In this document: positions 11,701-23,599 of the stretch, one piece after another
Numbering within the stretch: position 1 is the stretch's first letter
Layout of the letters: the number at the start of each line of letters is the position of its first letter
From: Wyeomyia smithii
Lineage: Eukaryota > Arthropoda > Insecta > Diptera > Culicidae
DNA: 64,000 bases
NCBI RefSeq assembly: GCF_029784165.1
Contig: NC_073695.1
Span: forward strand, 192,723,357 to 192,787,356
Direction: 5' to 3'
Position numbers and translations under genes: made by a program
The notes under the pieces: model-generated
The model's database searches: none
Told to the model about the DNA's origin: nothing
The model's input: only the letters and a program-made list of their open reading frames with translations

Positions 11701-12300
11701 AAGGATAATATCGCCTGCATGGAAGATACGTAACGCTGTAGCCAACCACCAACAACCAAACGACAAACGATGAACGGTGGTTTGCCCAGTAGCAGGGCAG
11801 TGCAAAATGCGCTGATCAATCTCATTGAAGGATGAACTATTTCGGACCAGACTATGATTATCAATTCTGGGATGATACGGATGAGAATTGCACATCCTAG
11901 TCCGATTGCTGGCAACACTTTTCCAAAACTATGTTTTGTATAGCGAAAGGCTAATGAAACAAATGATTACTAGCTGAGCTATGTCTGCGTATCACTTTCT
12001 TTGAGCAGCATAATTGATTTTTGAGAAGAGATTATTGTAGTTTAAATAATTATGCTTTAAACAGTGCTCCAAAGTTCCAATGCAAAAAATATAGAATCCC
12101 AGAATTGATGAAATTCTGATAAGTACATTACAATTGCAAATAGTGAGCAAAGCAAAAAAAACTTGGTCGTGGGTGTGAAGCCCGTGATTGATTAAAATCA
12201 GCTTGAATTACACAAAAAAATAACAGTTGAAATGATGCCTAATAATCCTCTGTATCTGTATAACAAAAAGGAGTTAGTGTTACTAGGTTTGGTTATACCT
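8750..12300. other. No gene supported; mostly single-copy-looking sequence
   Basis: This is 3.5 kb with fewer visible repeats and a somewhat higher GC content than its surroundings, notably 9000-9600 and 10200-11900. Several open frames of 60-174 codons overlap on both strands in 10130-11920. None shows a domain, a consistent splice context or a start context that singles it out. A GAT-rich run lies at 9340-9370. It may be intronic or regulatory host DNA. Confidence 0.35.
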
Positions 12301-12309
12301 TATACTTAA

Positions 12310-13653
12310 CCTAGGATGTTATTTGGCCTCTGCTGTACGAAACTTTCTCCACTCGGTCCAAGGCTGCAGTTCACAAGACTAACAGTCTGTGTAGGTCGTC
12401 TTCCACCTGATCGATCCCTGTCTCTGTCCGCTGTGCACATCTCAGTCTCCCTGTCGGGTTGGTTCTTACGACATACCGAGCCCACTGCAACCTGCCAATC
12501 TTAGCGGAGGTGTGACAATAGATGGCTTCCCAAGCAGCGCCTGCAGTTTGTGTTTTATTCGCCTTCTCCACGTTCCGTTTTCCAACGGTAGTACACCGAA
12601 GCTCAAAGATAGCATGAGCACGTTGGTCCTTCACAAGCATAGTCTATGTCTCATGGTCGTAAAGGATTAGCGGTCTTATCAGGGACCCGTAGATGGTCAA
12701 CTTTGTGCGGCGGAAAATTTTACTTGATCAGAGTGTACTCCGGAGACCAAAGTATTCGTGATTTCCTGCCATAATACGCCAATGAACTTCTTTGCTGGTA
12801 TCGTTGTCGGCAGTAACCAGTGATCACATGTACACAAACTCGCCGATCACCTCGATCAGTACTGTCTTCACTTGAACCTCTTTCTTGCACGTACTTTGTT
12901 TACGCTGCATTAATGACCAGTCTGTTTTGATTCAGTTTTCAGTTCGATCTTCAAAAAAGTCCGAGCCACAATTGTCAGTATCTTCGGCAAAGCGAAACAG
13001 TTTAACCAACTTTTGAGATATCGTGCCACTCGTGTTAATCCTCGCTCATCTAATTACATCTTCCAGAGTAAGATCAATCAGAAAGCTCGAGAGACCATCA
13101 CCTTGCCTTTAACTGTTTGAGTTTCAAAGGGGCTCGAGAATGCCCCCGATATTTTAATATTCGTATGCAGATCAGAAATCGACGAATAGAAAATATGTGG
13201 GCACGTTGTATTCACAGCATTTCTGCAAAATCTGTATAACCTCGAATATCTGATGCATGCTGGCGCAGGCACTTATAAATCCCGTGAGGTAGTGCCCCGT
13301 AAACTCGACATGGTGATATCCAACGAAAGTTCCTTGTAGACGGCGTTTAGCAGCGTGATTGTATATGGGACACACAGTACCCTCCATCCACTCTTCCAGT
13401 GCTCGTTCTTACTCGCAAATCTTGTCAATGACTCGCTGTAAAGTTGGTTCACTCCAACAGCTTTATTGTTTTTCAGCCGGCCAATCTCCTCTTCCACCTC
13501 CAGGAGATCAGAAGCTGGAGCGCTGTTGTCTTCTACACGTGTACCAAGATCAATTGGTATTTTGTTATCACCCTCTTATGCATTGCCGTTCAGATGCTCA
13601 TCGAAAAACTGCTTCCATCTTTCGATCACCTAACACTCGTCCGTAAAAAGATT
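12310..13653 (-). pseudogene. RTE-like non-LTR retrotransposon, 5'-truncated and dead
   Basis: On the minus strand, fragments in several frames follow the order of a LINE reverse transcriptase. First comes an N-terminal RT segment with IGRLKNNKAVGVNQL (about 13490-13445). Next is the ILQKCCEYNVPTYFLFVDF motif-A region (about 13230-13172), then a catalytic-box remnant reading FAED (about 12993-12982), then FVY..LVTADNDTSKE (about 12840-12786). Last is a C-terminal stretch with RPLILYDHE, KIGRLQWARYVVR and DQVEDDLHRLL (12690-12371). This is the layout of RTE-clade elements (established family knowledge). Stops and frameshifts are frequent and the first catalytic Asp of the FADD box is Glu. Upstream coding is lost at the (CTACT)n junction at 13653. 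Confidence 0.75.
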
Positions 13654-16648
13654 CTCTACTCTACTCTACTCTACTCTACTCTACTCTACTCTACTCTACT
13701 CTACTCTACTCTACTCTACTCTACTCTACTCTACTCTACTCTACTCTACTCTACTCTACTCTATTCTACTCTACTCTACTCTACTCTACTCTACTCTACT
13801 CTACTCTATTCTACTCTACTCTACTCTACTCTACTCTACTCTACTCTACTCTACTCTACTCTACTCTACTCTACTCTACTCTACTCTACTCTACTCTACT
13901 CTACTCTACTCTACTCTACTCTACTCTACTCTACTCTACTCTACTCTACTCTACTCTACTCTACTCTACTCTACTCTACTCTACTCTACTCTACTCTACT
14001 CTACTCTACTCTACTCTACTCTACTCTACTCTACTCTACTCTACTCTACTCTACTCTACTCTACTCTACTCTACTCTACTCTACTCTACTCTACTCTACT
14101 CTACTCTACTCTACTCTACTCTACTCTACTCTACTCTACTCTACTCTACTCTACTCTACTCTACTCTACTCTACTCTACTCTACTCTACTCTACTCTACT
14201 CTACTCTACTCTACTCTACTCTACTCTACTCTACTCTACTCTACTCTACTCTACTCTACTCTACTCTACTCTACTCTACTCTACTCTACTCTACTCTACT
14301 CTACTCTACTCTACTCTACTCTACTCTACTCTACTCTACTCTACTCTACTCTACTCTACTCTACTCTACTCTACTCTACTCTACTCTACTCTACTCTACT
14401 CTACTCTACTCTACTCTACTCTACTCTACTCTACTCTACTCTACTCTACTCTACTCTACTCTACTCTACTCTACTCTACTCTACTCTACTCTACTCTACT
14501 CTACTCTACTCTACTCTACTCTACTCTACTCTACTCTACTCTACTCTACTCTACTCTACTCTACTCTACTCTACTCTACTCTACTCTACTCTACTCTACT
14601 CTACTCTACTCTACTCTACTCTACTCTACTCTACTCTACTCTACTCTACTCTACTCTACTCTACTCTACTCTACTCTACTCTACTCTACTCTACTCTACT
14701 CTACTCTACTCTACTCTACTCTACTCTACTCTACTCTACTCTACTCTACTCTACTCTACTCTACTCTACTCTACTCTACTCTACTCTACTCTACTCTACT
14801 CTACTCTACTCTACTCTACTCTACTCTACTCTACTCTACTCTACTCTACTCTACTCTACTCTACTCTACTCTACTCTACTCTACTCTACTCTACTCTACT
14901 CTACTCTACTCTACTCTACTCTACTCTACTCTACTCTACTCTACTCTACTCTACTCTACTCTACTCTACTCTACTCTACTCTACTCTACTCTACTCTACT
15001 CTACTCTACTCTACTCTACTCTACTCTACTCTACTCTACTCTACTCTACTCTACTCTACTCTACTCTACTCTACTCTACTCTACTCTACTCTACTCTACT
15101 CTACTCTACTCTACTCTACTCTACTCTACTCTACTCTACTCTACTCTACTCTACTCTACTCTACTCTACTCTACTCTACTCTACTCTACTCTACTCTACT
15201 CTACTCTACTCTACTCTACTCTACTCTACTCTACTCTACTCTACTCTACTCTACTCTACTCTACTCTACTCTACTCTACTCTACTCTACTCTACTCTACT
15301 CTACTCTACTCTACTCTACTCTACTCTACTCTACTCTACTCTACTCTACTCTACTCTACTCTACTCTACTCTACTCTACTCTACTCTACTCTACTCTACT
15401 CTACTCTACTCTACTCTACTCTACTCTACTCTACTCTACTCTACTCTACTCTACTCTACTCTACTCTACTCTACTCTACTCTACTCTACTCTACTCTACT
15501 CTACTCTACTCTACTCTACTCTACTCTACTCTACTCTACTCTACTCTACTCTACTCTACTCTACTCTACTCTACTCTACTCTACTCTACTCTACTCTACT
15601 CTACTCTACTCTACTCTACTCTACTCTACTCTACTCTACTCTACTCTACTCTACTCTACTCTACTCTACTCTACTCTACTCTACTCTACTCTACTCTACT
15701 CTACTCTACTCTACTCTACTCTACTCTACTCTACTCTACTCTACTCTACTCTACTCTACTCTACTCTACTCTACTCTACTCTACTCTACTCTACTCTACT
15801 CTACTCTACTCTACTCTACTCTACTCTACTCTACTCTACTCTACTCTACTCTACTCTACTCTACTCTACTCTACTCTACTCTACTCTACTCTACTCTACT
15901 CTACTCTACTCTACTCTACTCTACTCTACTCTACTCTACTCTACTCTACTCTACTCTACTCTACTCTACTCTACTCTACTCTACTCTACTCTACTCTACT
16001 CTACTCTACTCTACTCTACTCTACTCTACTCTACTCTACTCTACTCTACTCTACTCTACTCTACTCTACTCTACTCTACTCTACTCTACTCTACTCTACT
16101 CTACTCTACTCTACTCTACTCTACTCTACTCTACTCTACTCTACTCTACTCTACTCTACTCTACTCTACTCTACTCTACTCTACTCTACTCTACTCTACT
16201 CTACTCTACTCTACTCTACTCTACTCTACTCTACTCTACTCTACTCTACTCTACTCTACTCTACTCTACTCTACTCTACTCTACTCTACTCTACTCTACT
16301 CTACTCTACTCTACTCTACTCTACTCTACTCTACTCTACTCTACTCTACTCTACTCTACTCTACTCTACTCTACTCTACTCTTCTCTACTCTACTCTACT
16401 CTACTCTACTCTACTCTACTCTACTCTACTCTACTCTACTCTACTCTACTCTACTCTACTCTACTCTACTCTACTCTACTCTACTCTACTCTACTCTACT
16501 CTACTCTACTCTACTCTACTCTACTCTACTCTACTCTACTCTACTCTACTGTACTCTACTCTACTCTACTCTACTCTATTCTATTCTACTCTACTCTACT
16601 CTACTCTACTCTACTCTACTCTACTCTACTCTACTCTACTCTACTCTA
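13654..16648. repeat. (CTACT)n pentanucleotide satellite, about 3 kb
   Basis: There are about 599 tandem copies of CTACT. The few variant units sit near the ends: CTATT at 13761 and 13806, CTTCT at 16381, GTACT at 16551, CTATT at 16576 and 16581. The block from 13811 to 16380 (2570 bp, 514 units) is perfect. Because 5 is prime to 3, every plus frame cycles Leu-Leu-Tyr-Ser-Thr without a stop, which creates a spurious 1079-codon frame; the minus strand is full of TAG stops. Confidence 0.99.
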
Positions 16649-18685
16649 GTGAATATTCACTGCTCAGTTCTTGCTCAACATGAGCGCTGCGTGTAGCAAT
16701 TTTTTGCACCAATATACTTTTTACATACACCACAGGTCCCTAGAAAGGAAAATGCAAAAAAGTAGGTTTTCCCATACAAATCTTCATACATTTTTGAAAG
16801 CAATCATTTCCAAGCCAAGCTGAGACAAAGCTCATCGACTTCCGATAAATTTAGGATTGTCTGGGGCCTCTAAGAGAACAAAACAAAACTTGGTTCTGGC
16901 ATTCATTTTTTTTTTTTTGACGTGGGACTACGTCTTTGTTTTCTATACTGGGATGCAATCTGTAAAATAGGAAACGAAACTGGCAAATGTTACGTCAGAT
17001 TTCAAACGATAATAACAGCATAACCACATGATGGATAACAATAACTAATATATTGTTGGATAGATAAAACGTGTAACAATTTTATAATACGCTAGTCAAC
17101 ATTATTATTTCACTGCTCAACGGTGAAAATTGATAAAAAGTTACAAGAAAATTTACGCGAACAATGAACCAATCACACGCGAGCATTCCTAGCACAGACG
17201 ATGTAAATGGACACCAACCATTCCGTGATATTTTCTGTTTCAATATAAAAAAAAATAATTGACAGAGTTTCCCCGTCCCAACAGGTCAATTTAAATTTGC
17301 TTCCATGAACTTTGACTAATTTGAAGTCTCGAAGGTAAAGATCTTTCGAAAAGTTTTGAGACAACCCTTCTACTTGAACAATTTCTAAACCTGCTGTCAG
17401 AGCAAAATAAAATCTGATGTCTTGAAAGAAAACATGCTGGTAAAAGCAACAATACTGTACAGTATAATATACATATTATGTGGAGCAAAGCGCCGCTGGT
17501 CTCTCGTTGTCTATCATCGCAGGGGTACACGACTTCTATTTCCGTGAAATCAAGGAAAAACTACAATACTGCTGCATTGATAGTGACTAAAAGTTTATCC
17601 CATGAATATGGTTACCTTAGAAAAAAATAAACTACTAAATAAGAATTGAGCATTTTTGCAACGGTCATAAGATTTGTTTTTGCATTTTATCTTCGATATT
17701 CACTAACTAAATGATCGTGATCGAAAGAGTAGATTTCTGAAAATACAAATTTATAAAAGCTTAAGAGCCAGCCAGAATCTTTGTTCACATTTCAACATTG
17801 TTAGATGATTTTTTTTTTCAACTTAATAAATAATATTCTTACGTATATTAGCGTTCTTCGTAATACAGTGAATGTAATTGTTGGCGAGTGAGAAAAAAAT
17901 GGCAAACAAAAAACAGAAATTAATCATTTCGAACTTTAACTTCCTTGTAATTGTCATAACAATGATTTTTCGCTGGAACTTGTTGATTATTTTGTTCAAC
18001 AAATGTTCTTATGTTTATGAGTGAACCTATGTAACGGCTTCGAAATTATTTCCATAATAAGATTTATGTAATAAATTTAAGTTGAACAGAGTAAAATAAG
18101 ACTAAATCATGTATCATGATAACGTAGGTATTGTTGGATTTGATTTATGATGAAATAGAGTTAATTCTGATTCAGACGCATTGCGAGAAATTCTTGGTGC
18201 TTTTACAATAACAACGACACGCTTGTGCCTTGTTAAATAAATGTTGTTCGCATAAAAAAACACTACACAATATCGAGATTATCCGTGCGTTTCGTCTTCG
18301 ACTCATCAGTATGGGACAGTTCTACTTGAACCGTCCATAGACGCAATGTCCTATAGGTAATACTACTTGTATACCATGTAAACGAATGGCTTCTGATGGA
18401 TGAAGCAACTTCGTTCTGATGAGACTACACAATATCGTTAACTGTAATCGAAGTTCTCTCGAGTGTTGTTCAATATATTTCTAAAAAGAAAGTTCATGGG
18501 GAGGCTGAGTATAAAAAAAAACTTAAACCACAGAACAAACGAATTGTTGCTGTCTGCAGATTCTGTAACCATTGTAACTAAAAATCCTTCTAATTACAAT
18601 GTTTAGTCTCACGTCACCATTTCATATAACCCTAGGGCTGTATACCTTGTGGTATTTTTTTTCATATAACGCTGCCTACTCTGAT
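16649..18685. other. No gene seen; repeat fragments
   Basis: No supported gene. At 16919-16960 an inverted fragment with GACGTGGGACTACGTCTTT matches the repeat at 2391-2417. ACTACACAATATCG is directly repeated near 18263 and 18425. The rest is AT-rich with short frames only. Confidence 0.35.
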
Positions 18686-18686
18686 G

Positions 18687-18840
18687 GACATACAGTCAGG
18701 TTTTTACGCGGTTTTTTACTCGAATTCTCGAATTGATGCGGAATTTCACATTGCTGCGTTTTTTACGCGAATCTTTGACATAACGCGGTTTTTTATGACA
18801 AGTTTTTGATTAACGCGTTTTTACACAATATCGCAGTCAT
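18687..18840. mobile_element. Terminal fragment, TACAGTCAGGTTTTT-type DNA transposon
   Basis: TACAGTCAGGTTTTTACGCGG starts near 18689 after ATGGACA, followed by repeated TTTTTTACGCG motifs. A second fragment with the same terminus, TACAGTCAGGTTTTTTT, lies at about 22199. A TA followed by CAGT suggests the end of a mariner/pogo-type element. I found no matching opposite end for either copy. Confidence 0.4.
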
Positions 18841-21394
18841 TTGAAATGTTGCATATCTCAAGAATTTTATCCGAAAAAATTACCCTTTGTCCCCCGAAAT
18901 GACTGCAAGATTTTTTTCCAATCATTTATTCGCATTTTTCCAGATTTTATTGGAAACCTAGTCAGCTGCCAAAGATCGACAATTTCATAAGTGCCTTTGT
19001 TAACATATGTAGAAAAATAGTATTCAATACTACGGAGAATTCATGCAACTGCGGTCCGATGGCATTTTGACTTCTGTAATGCATGCCAAAAAAGAGAAGA
19101 TAGGATTAAAACCAAAAATATCTGCCAATTCTGCCGTGGATTGTTCATTGCTTTGAGACCACGATGAAAAAGTAAACGCTTTTAACAGTACATGGGCGTC
19201 ATTTTCCACTACCGTTTTTTATAAGTTTCCAACCATCTGAGCGAATGAATTGGTGGCGAATTCGCAATAAGTAAATAACTGCTAAATTCATTGAAATAAA
19301 CCATCGATTCCATGGAACAAGCAAAAGTTCTGTGGATTAAAAGGCCGAAAACGCTTTTTTGATTTTGAGGAGAAATATCGAATTCTCTCCGCAGACTTTG
19401 AATATCTGTTGTTTCTTAATACAGCGGCAATTTTTTAACTACATAACAATGATCAATAAAAGGTTTAATTCAAGTTAAAAACATTTAGTGACGTTTTTTT
19501 AATAGTCTATTACACTGGTCGATGGAATTGAACTGGAATTGAAAAAGTGCACTCCAAAATTTTGAACCGGTAGAAATTAAAGATTATGGTTATCCAATCA
19601 TTCCTATGAATTTTGGTATCTCTAGCCATTTCCAAAACGCGTCAACTTACGTGAGAGTTCGCATAGTAATTGCTCGCCGGTTTCGTCTGATATATAAACA
19701 CTCCACTGTTGTGCAAACCTATCGTTTACATGTCTCTCTTAAAAGTACCCAAATCTTTACCATACGTTATAGAGTACCATCGTGCACTAACGCATTTATT
19801 CTAGTTCTATGTTTCTGATGCTTCAACTTTGCAGGAAATCAGAGTTTATAGATGAAATTGACTTTCCATTTTACTCAAAAGTAGCTAAATTTATAAAATC
19901 TATTTATCAAACTAAAGGGACAATGTTTTTTCGACACCGTGCGAAAACAAAGCCAGTCTTTCGCTGTGTGAGGCGCGCGTTGCATGTTTTCGTTATGAAC
20001 CATACAAAAAAATAAAAATTTAATTTTCCACCTCGTTAAGTCGGCAGTAGAAATTCATTTTCCATCAGCACACAATAGTGCCATAGCAGTGTGACGGCAG
20101 CCAAACATCGCACAGGGCCACATACCACATCGAACGGAAAGATCGCTAGAAAGAAAATCCAGAATAAACCATACATTCTGACATCCCTTCCTGCTGCCTA
20201 TCCTGGTTGTACGTTTCCCAGCCGACAAAATATGGATACATGCTTGCAATTACCACCTCGACGCGCGGGGTACCACGGCACTGCTGTCGTCGCTTGCAGT
20301 TGCAGTGGCAGAGTAGGGAGCAAGTGTTTATGTTGATGCAAACGTACATATACGCGATGCCTGAAATTCGCGAAAAAACACCCAAAAACCCCTACATGCC
20401 ATTCGTAAGGCCAAATATTTACAGAGCGGAACTTCGTTTCAATTTTTTGCCATTTTTTGATAAATGGGATAGAAATCATCTAATGATTTTAAGATACAAT
20501 GTTAGAACGTTAACATCTTCTGTGAAAACAGAATTGGACTTTGATATCGCATCCTACGAATTAAAGAAACAATGTATTAAGCTCAGCAAACAAAAAAAAA
20601 ACCCTGATAGATGGTTTGAATTCTTTTTTTTTATCATTTATCCTACTGCCAAAGACCTGGAACAAGTGCGACGGATTTCAATTTTTGTTTTGTTTTGCTT
20701 ACCACGCCGCATCCACTGCTCGTCCGGTTCCGGTCGACCCACAACCGGCAATAATAATTATTTTTCCGACACGACACGGTTCCCCAAGCAGCACTGGAGT
20801 GAAAATTCGGAAGCGTTCTTCAGCAGCAGCTTCACACAATTGACAAGTTTACTTTTGCTGATGGTTGTTGGGTTGGATGTCGCCCACCACCGCCACTTCT
20901 ACCAACTGTCATACTGCCTCCGAATATGTTTAAAGGGTTTTTGAATTGTTTTAAGTGACAGTCAAAATTTTCAGCTTCGTTGCTTTGTTCAGTTGGTATA
21001 GAAAAGTATTGTCTGGAAAGCATTTCTTGTTGGAACCCAGTTAAAGCTACAGCTTTCGATTATTTTTTAATTGTAGATTCTCGCTCCAACATGATTCAGG
21101 CATATTTTTTTAAGTTTACTAAATTTGATAGCTTATTATTGTAACTTCAAGTTCTAGAGTACCCAATTTTTTTTCTCATAACAGAAAACCACTTCTAAAT
21201 TGAATAATAACTAGTTCTATGCATATGTAATTCGATGCAATGCAGTTTTCTACAAATTTTCATTATTATATTTCCATGTATAATTAAATCTAAAATTATA
21301 ATAAACCTATGATAGACTAAAACTCAAAACACGATATTCAAATAACTGAATTATTCTCCATTTCTAATTTCTCTTTTTTTTTGTTTTGTTTCAG
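18841..21394. other. No gene supported
   Basis: No repeat family stands out. A 245-codon frame at 20207-20944 and a 68-codon frame at 19809-20015 lack domains, coding bias or splice support. The region 20040-20340 is GC-richer and could be regulatory host sequence, but nothing specific is visible. Confidence 0.3.
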
Positions 21395-21437
21395 GTGAGA
21401 GCCATGGTTTCAAATTCATTCATTAAGTCGACTAAAT
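21395..21437 (+). CDS. Candidate short first coding exon (hypothetical gene)
   Basis: A strong pyrimidine tract (about 21371-21392) ends in TTTCAG. It is followed by a 43-nt segment containing ATG at 21404 in a good context (GAGAGCCATGG), reading MVSNSFIKSTK. A consensus donor GTAAGT follows at 21438, and the exon leaves in phase 1. Acceptor, start codon and donor in 43 nt make a plausible start-codon exon of a gene spliced across large introns. I recognise no family from 11 residues. The alternative is chance, since acceptor-like and donor-like strings are common in AT-rich DNA. No partner exon was identified on this strand. Confidence 0.3.
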
Positions 21438-21544
21438 GTAAGTTATATATGTCAAAATACTCAAACGTTCATAACTTTTTTGTTTTACATTTTACCATCA
21501 TCAAATTTTGACAGATAGTAGTATATATTGTCATCTTCAATGTG

Positions 21545-21840
21545 AAAATAAACAAGATTTCTAAAAAATTAGACTTTCTGAGATATTTAATATTTTATGG
21601 CAATTTGAAAAATTTGAAACAGAAAAAAAATTGCGGTGTAGGTATATACTTTTTCTTGAACCGCAATTTTATTACCTACAACTTTGCTGAAGACACCGTT
21701 TCAGTCAAACAAGCCATTTTTCTGATATAGATCTATCATATATTGATATAGATCTATCATATATTCTGATATATTTCTATCCATTAGTCACCATTTTGGC
21801 CCTTTTGAAACAGCAATCGCGAGTCTACACGAAGAACCGA
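21545..21840. repeat. Dispersed repeat, second copy of the 2.4-2.6 kb family
   Basis: This segment carries TTCTGAGATATTTA, ACAACTTTGCTGAAGACAC, TCAAACAAGCC and TCTGATATAG in the same order as 2430-2620. A short local duplication of TGATATAGATCTATCATATAT lies at about 21724-21765. It is non-coding. Confidence 0.6.
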
Positions 21841-22938
21841 TATGATAAAATGACCTTTTTATCAAAAAAGAACAACAGTGAAAAGTTTCAGCGAAATCGG
21901 AAACGATCGATCAGCATCGGTTTGCGAAATTGCGTGGACTGCTTCTAGATCAAGATTCATCTTGATAAGTAATGCAATTATACAAATATTTTCTACCCGT
22001 CTCTATTCAAGTGTTTCCGGGTGTTTCTTTTTTTATCCAACGAATTAAAGAAGCACAACTAGCCTAACAGAATTTGATACCAGTTTAACTTGACAGACAT
22101 TGAAACTGCTGTTGAGGCCACTCAATGTGAGTATGTGTGTGGTTTATTTAAATACAGCACAAAGTTGTATAACTTCCTAATTTGACATGCGTGTGCGTAC
22201 AGTCAGGTTTTTTTAACTTGGGAGATACATACCTCATAAAAAAATGTGTTAATTCGAAAATCCGCTTAAAAAACGCGGTATTTCTTCATTCCGCATCCTT
22301 CGGAGGGCGGAGAATTTTCTCGTCTTTTACTCTATAAACACTTAGACGAATCCGTGAAAAACTAACCTCCTGAAACTTCCGCGTAACAGAATTTTTTTTT
22401 AATAACTGTATATCTTAGAAACATGCGAAATATTATACTACACGATATGATTCCCAATCGAATTAACATTTTTATGGCATGTTGATTTAATTCGGATTTA
22501 TATCGTGTTATATAATTCGGATTCAGTTCGGATTCATATCGTGTTGTATAATGTTTTGCATTTTACTGAGATGACGGTTGGCGCCACGCACAAATATGCT
22601 TGGTTTACTTGAAAGAAATACGGAAATTATAATATTTCCAGTTTTGGAGCCGAGTTTCTACTATTTGAAACCTGTATAATCCTACAGTAATGATACTGTT
22701 GGGGGCACGTTGTATCATAAAATATACAAATTTCTATATATAAATGCATAGGTCACACAAATTTAAATCTGCAATATAATAAGTTCGAAAAATGAAGGAG
22801 ATAAAGGAGTTCTACTCTTTGGTGCTCTCAACACGCAACATCAAAAAATTGATCTTTTTCTATATTTTTTCAAATATTTATCCAGAACGATCCGTTGACT
22901 CCCCTCTCCTCTATTCCGGGTAGTAGCAGAACCTCTGC
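21841..22938. other. No gene seen; second TACAGTCAGG terminus
   Basis: No supported gene. At 22199-22340 a TACAGTCAGGTTTTTTT terminus and an AAAAAACGCGG segment match the fragment at 18689. Near 22490-22550 an ATTCGGATT..ATATCGTGTT unit is duplicated in tandem. Confidence 0.35.
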
Positions 22939-23160
22939 CTCCCCAGCTGGTCTCGAGGCACGATGCTGGCCTAACAAGCCAGTCGTCGTAGGTTCGAGTC
23001 TTAACTCGAGAGAGACTGTTAGTGTCAATAGGATCGTAGCGCTAGCCCCGCAATTGTCATGTACACTTAACGGTTGGCTGCGAAGTCTGTGTATAGTAAA
23101 CAGAAGGTCAAGTTCCGAATTGAAATGTAGCACCAAGGCTTTGCTTAGCAGAACCTCTGC
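22924..23160 (+). mobile_element. tRNA-derived SINE, family 1, with exact 15-bp TSD
   Basis: The SINE body is 22939-23145 (207 bp). Its tRNA-like head has an A-box-like TGGTCTCGAGG and the B box GGTTCGAGTCT near 22992. The body includes CTGTTAGTGTCAATAGGATC and the tail ends at AAGGCTTTGCT. The direct repeat TAGCAGAACCTCTGC lies exactly at 22924-22938 and 23146-23160, as expected from target-primed reverse transcription. The intact 15-bp duplication argues for recent insertion. Another copy lies at 40757. Box elements drive RNA polymerase III transcription in this class. Confidence 0.85.
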
Positions 23161-23599
23161 TGTTTTTTAATTCCCTCGACTACTTTTGATTTTAATGAAG
23201 TTTAGATGTTTTTGACGATTTCACTTAATTTTCGTTTGCTTTTGTCATTTTCAAAATTGCGATGTTTTTTATTTAAAAAATGACTATCGAAGTAAAGTCC
23301 CTTTCAGAGTTATAGTCAATTTTTGGCATTTAAAATCGCAAAAAAGCAACAATCCTATACTACAAATTTCATTACAAAACATAACACGATTTCCGTACAA
23401 TTAATACCCAATTCTCGCAAAATTGTATAAGATAAAGGCAGAAATCGAAAGTTTTTGCACATACTAATAAGAGTAGAGAAAAGTTCCCAAGGGATGAATT
23501 CTAGGGATTTTATAAAAAAATGGAATGAAAGATCCCTGACAAAAACCAGTTCAAAAACAAAAAGTAATTTTTAAAAAATCGGTCTTAGAATTTTTTCAA
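23161..23599. other. No gene seen
   Basis: AT-rich sequence without repeats I recognise and with only short open frames. Confidence 0.3.

Noticed and set aside
10130..11920. Cluster of overlapping frames on both strands
   Set aside because: Mutually overlapping, no domain, no consistent splice sites; most likely chance frames in GC-richer non-coding DNA.
13444..16683. 1079-codon plus-strand open frame
   Set aside because: It is produced by the (CTACT)n array, which has no stop in any plus frame; the non-repeat ends match no protein.
20207..20944. 245-codon plus-strand frame
   Set aside because: Low-complexity patches, no recognisable domain, no supporting splice or promoter context; length alone is insufficient in eukaryotic DNA.
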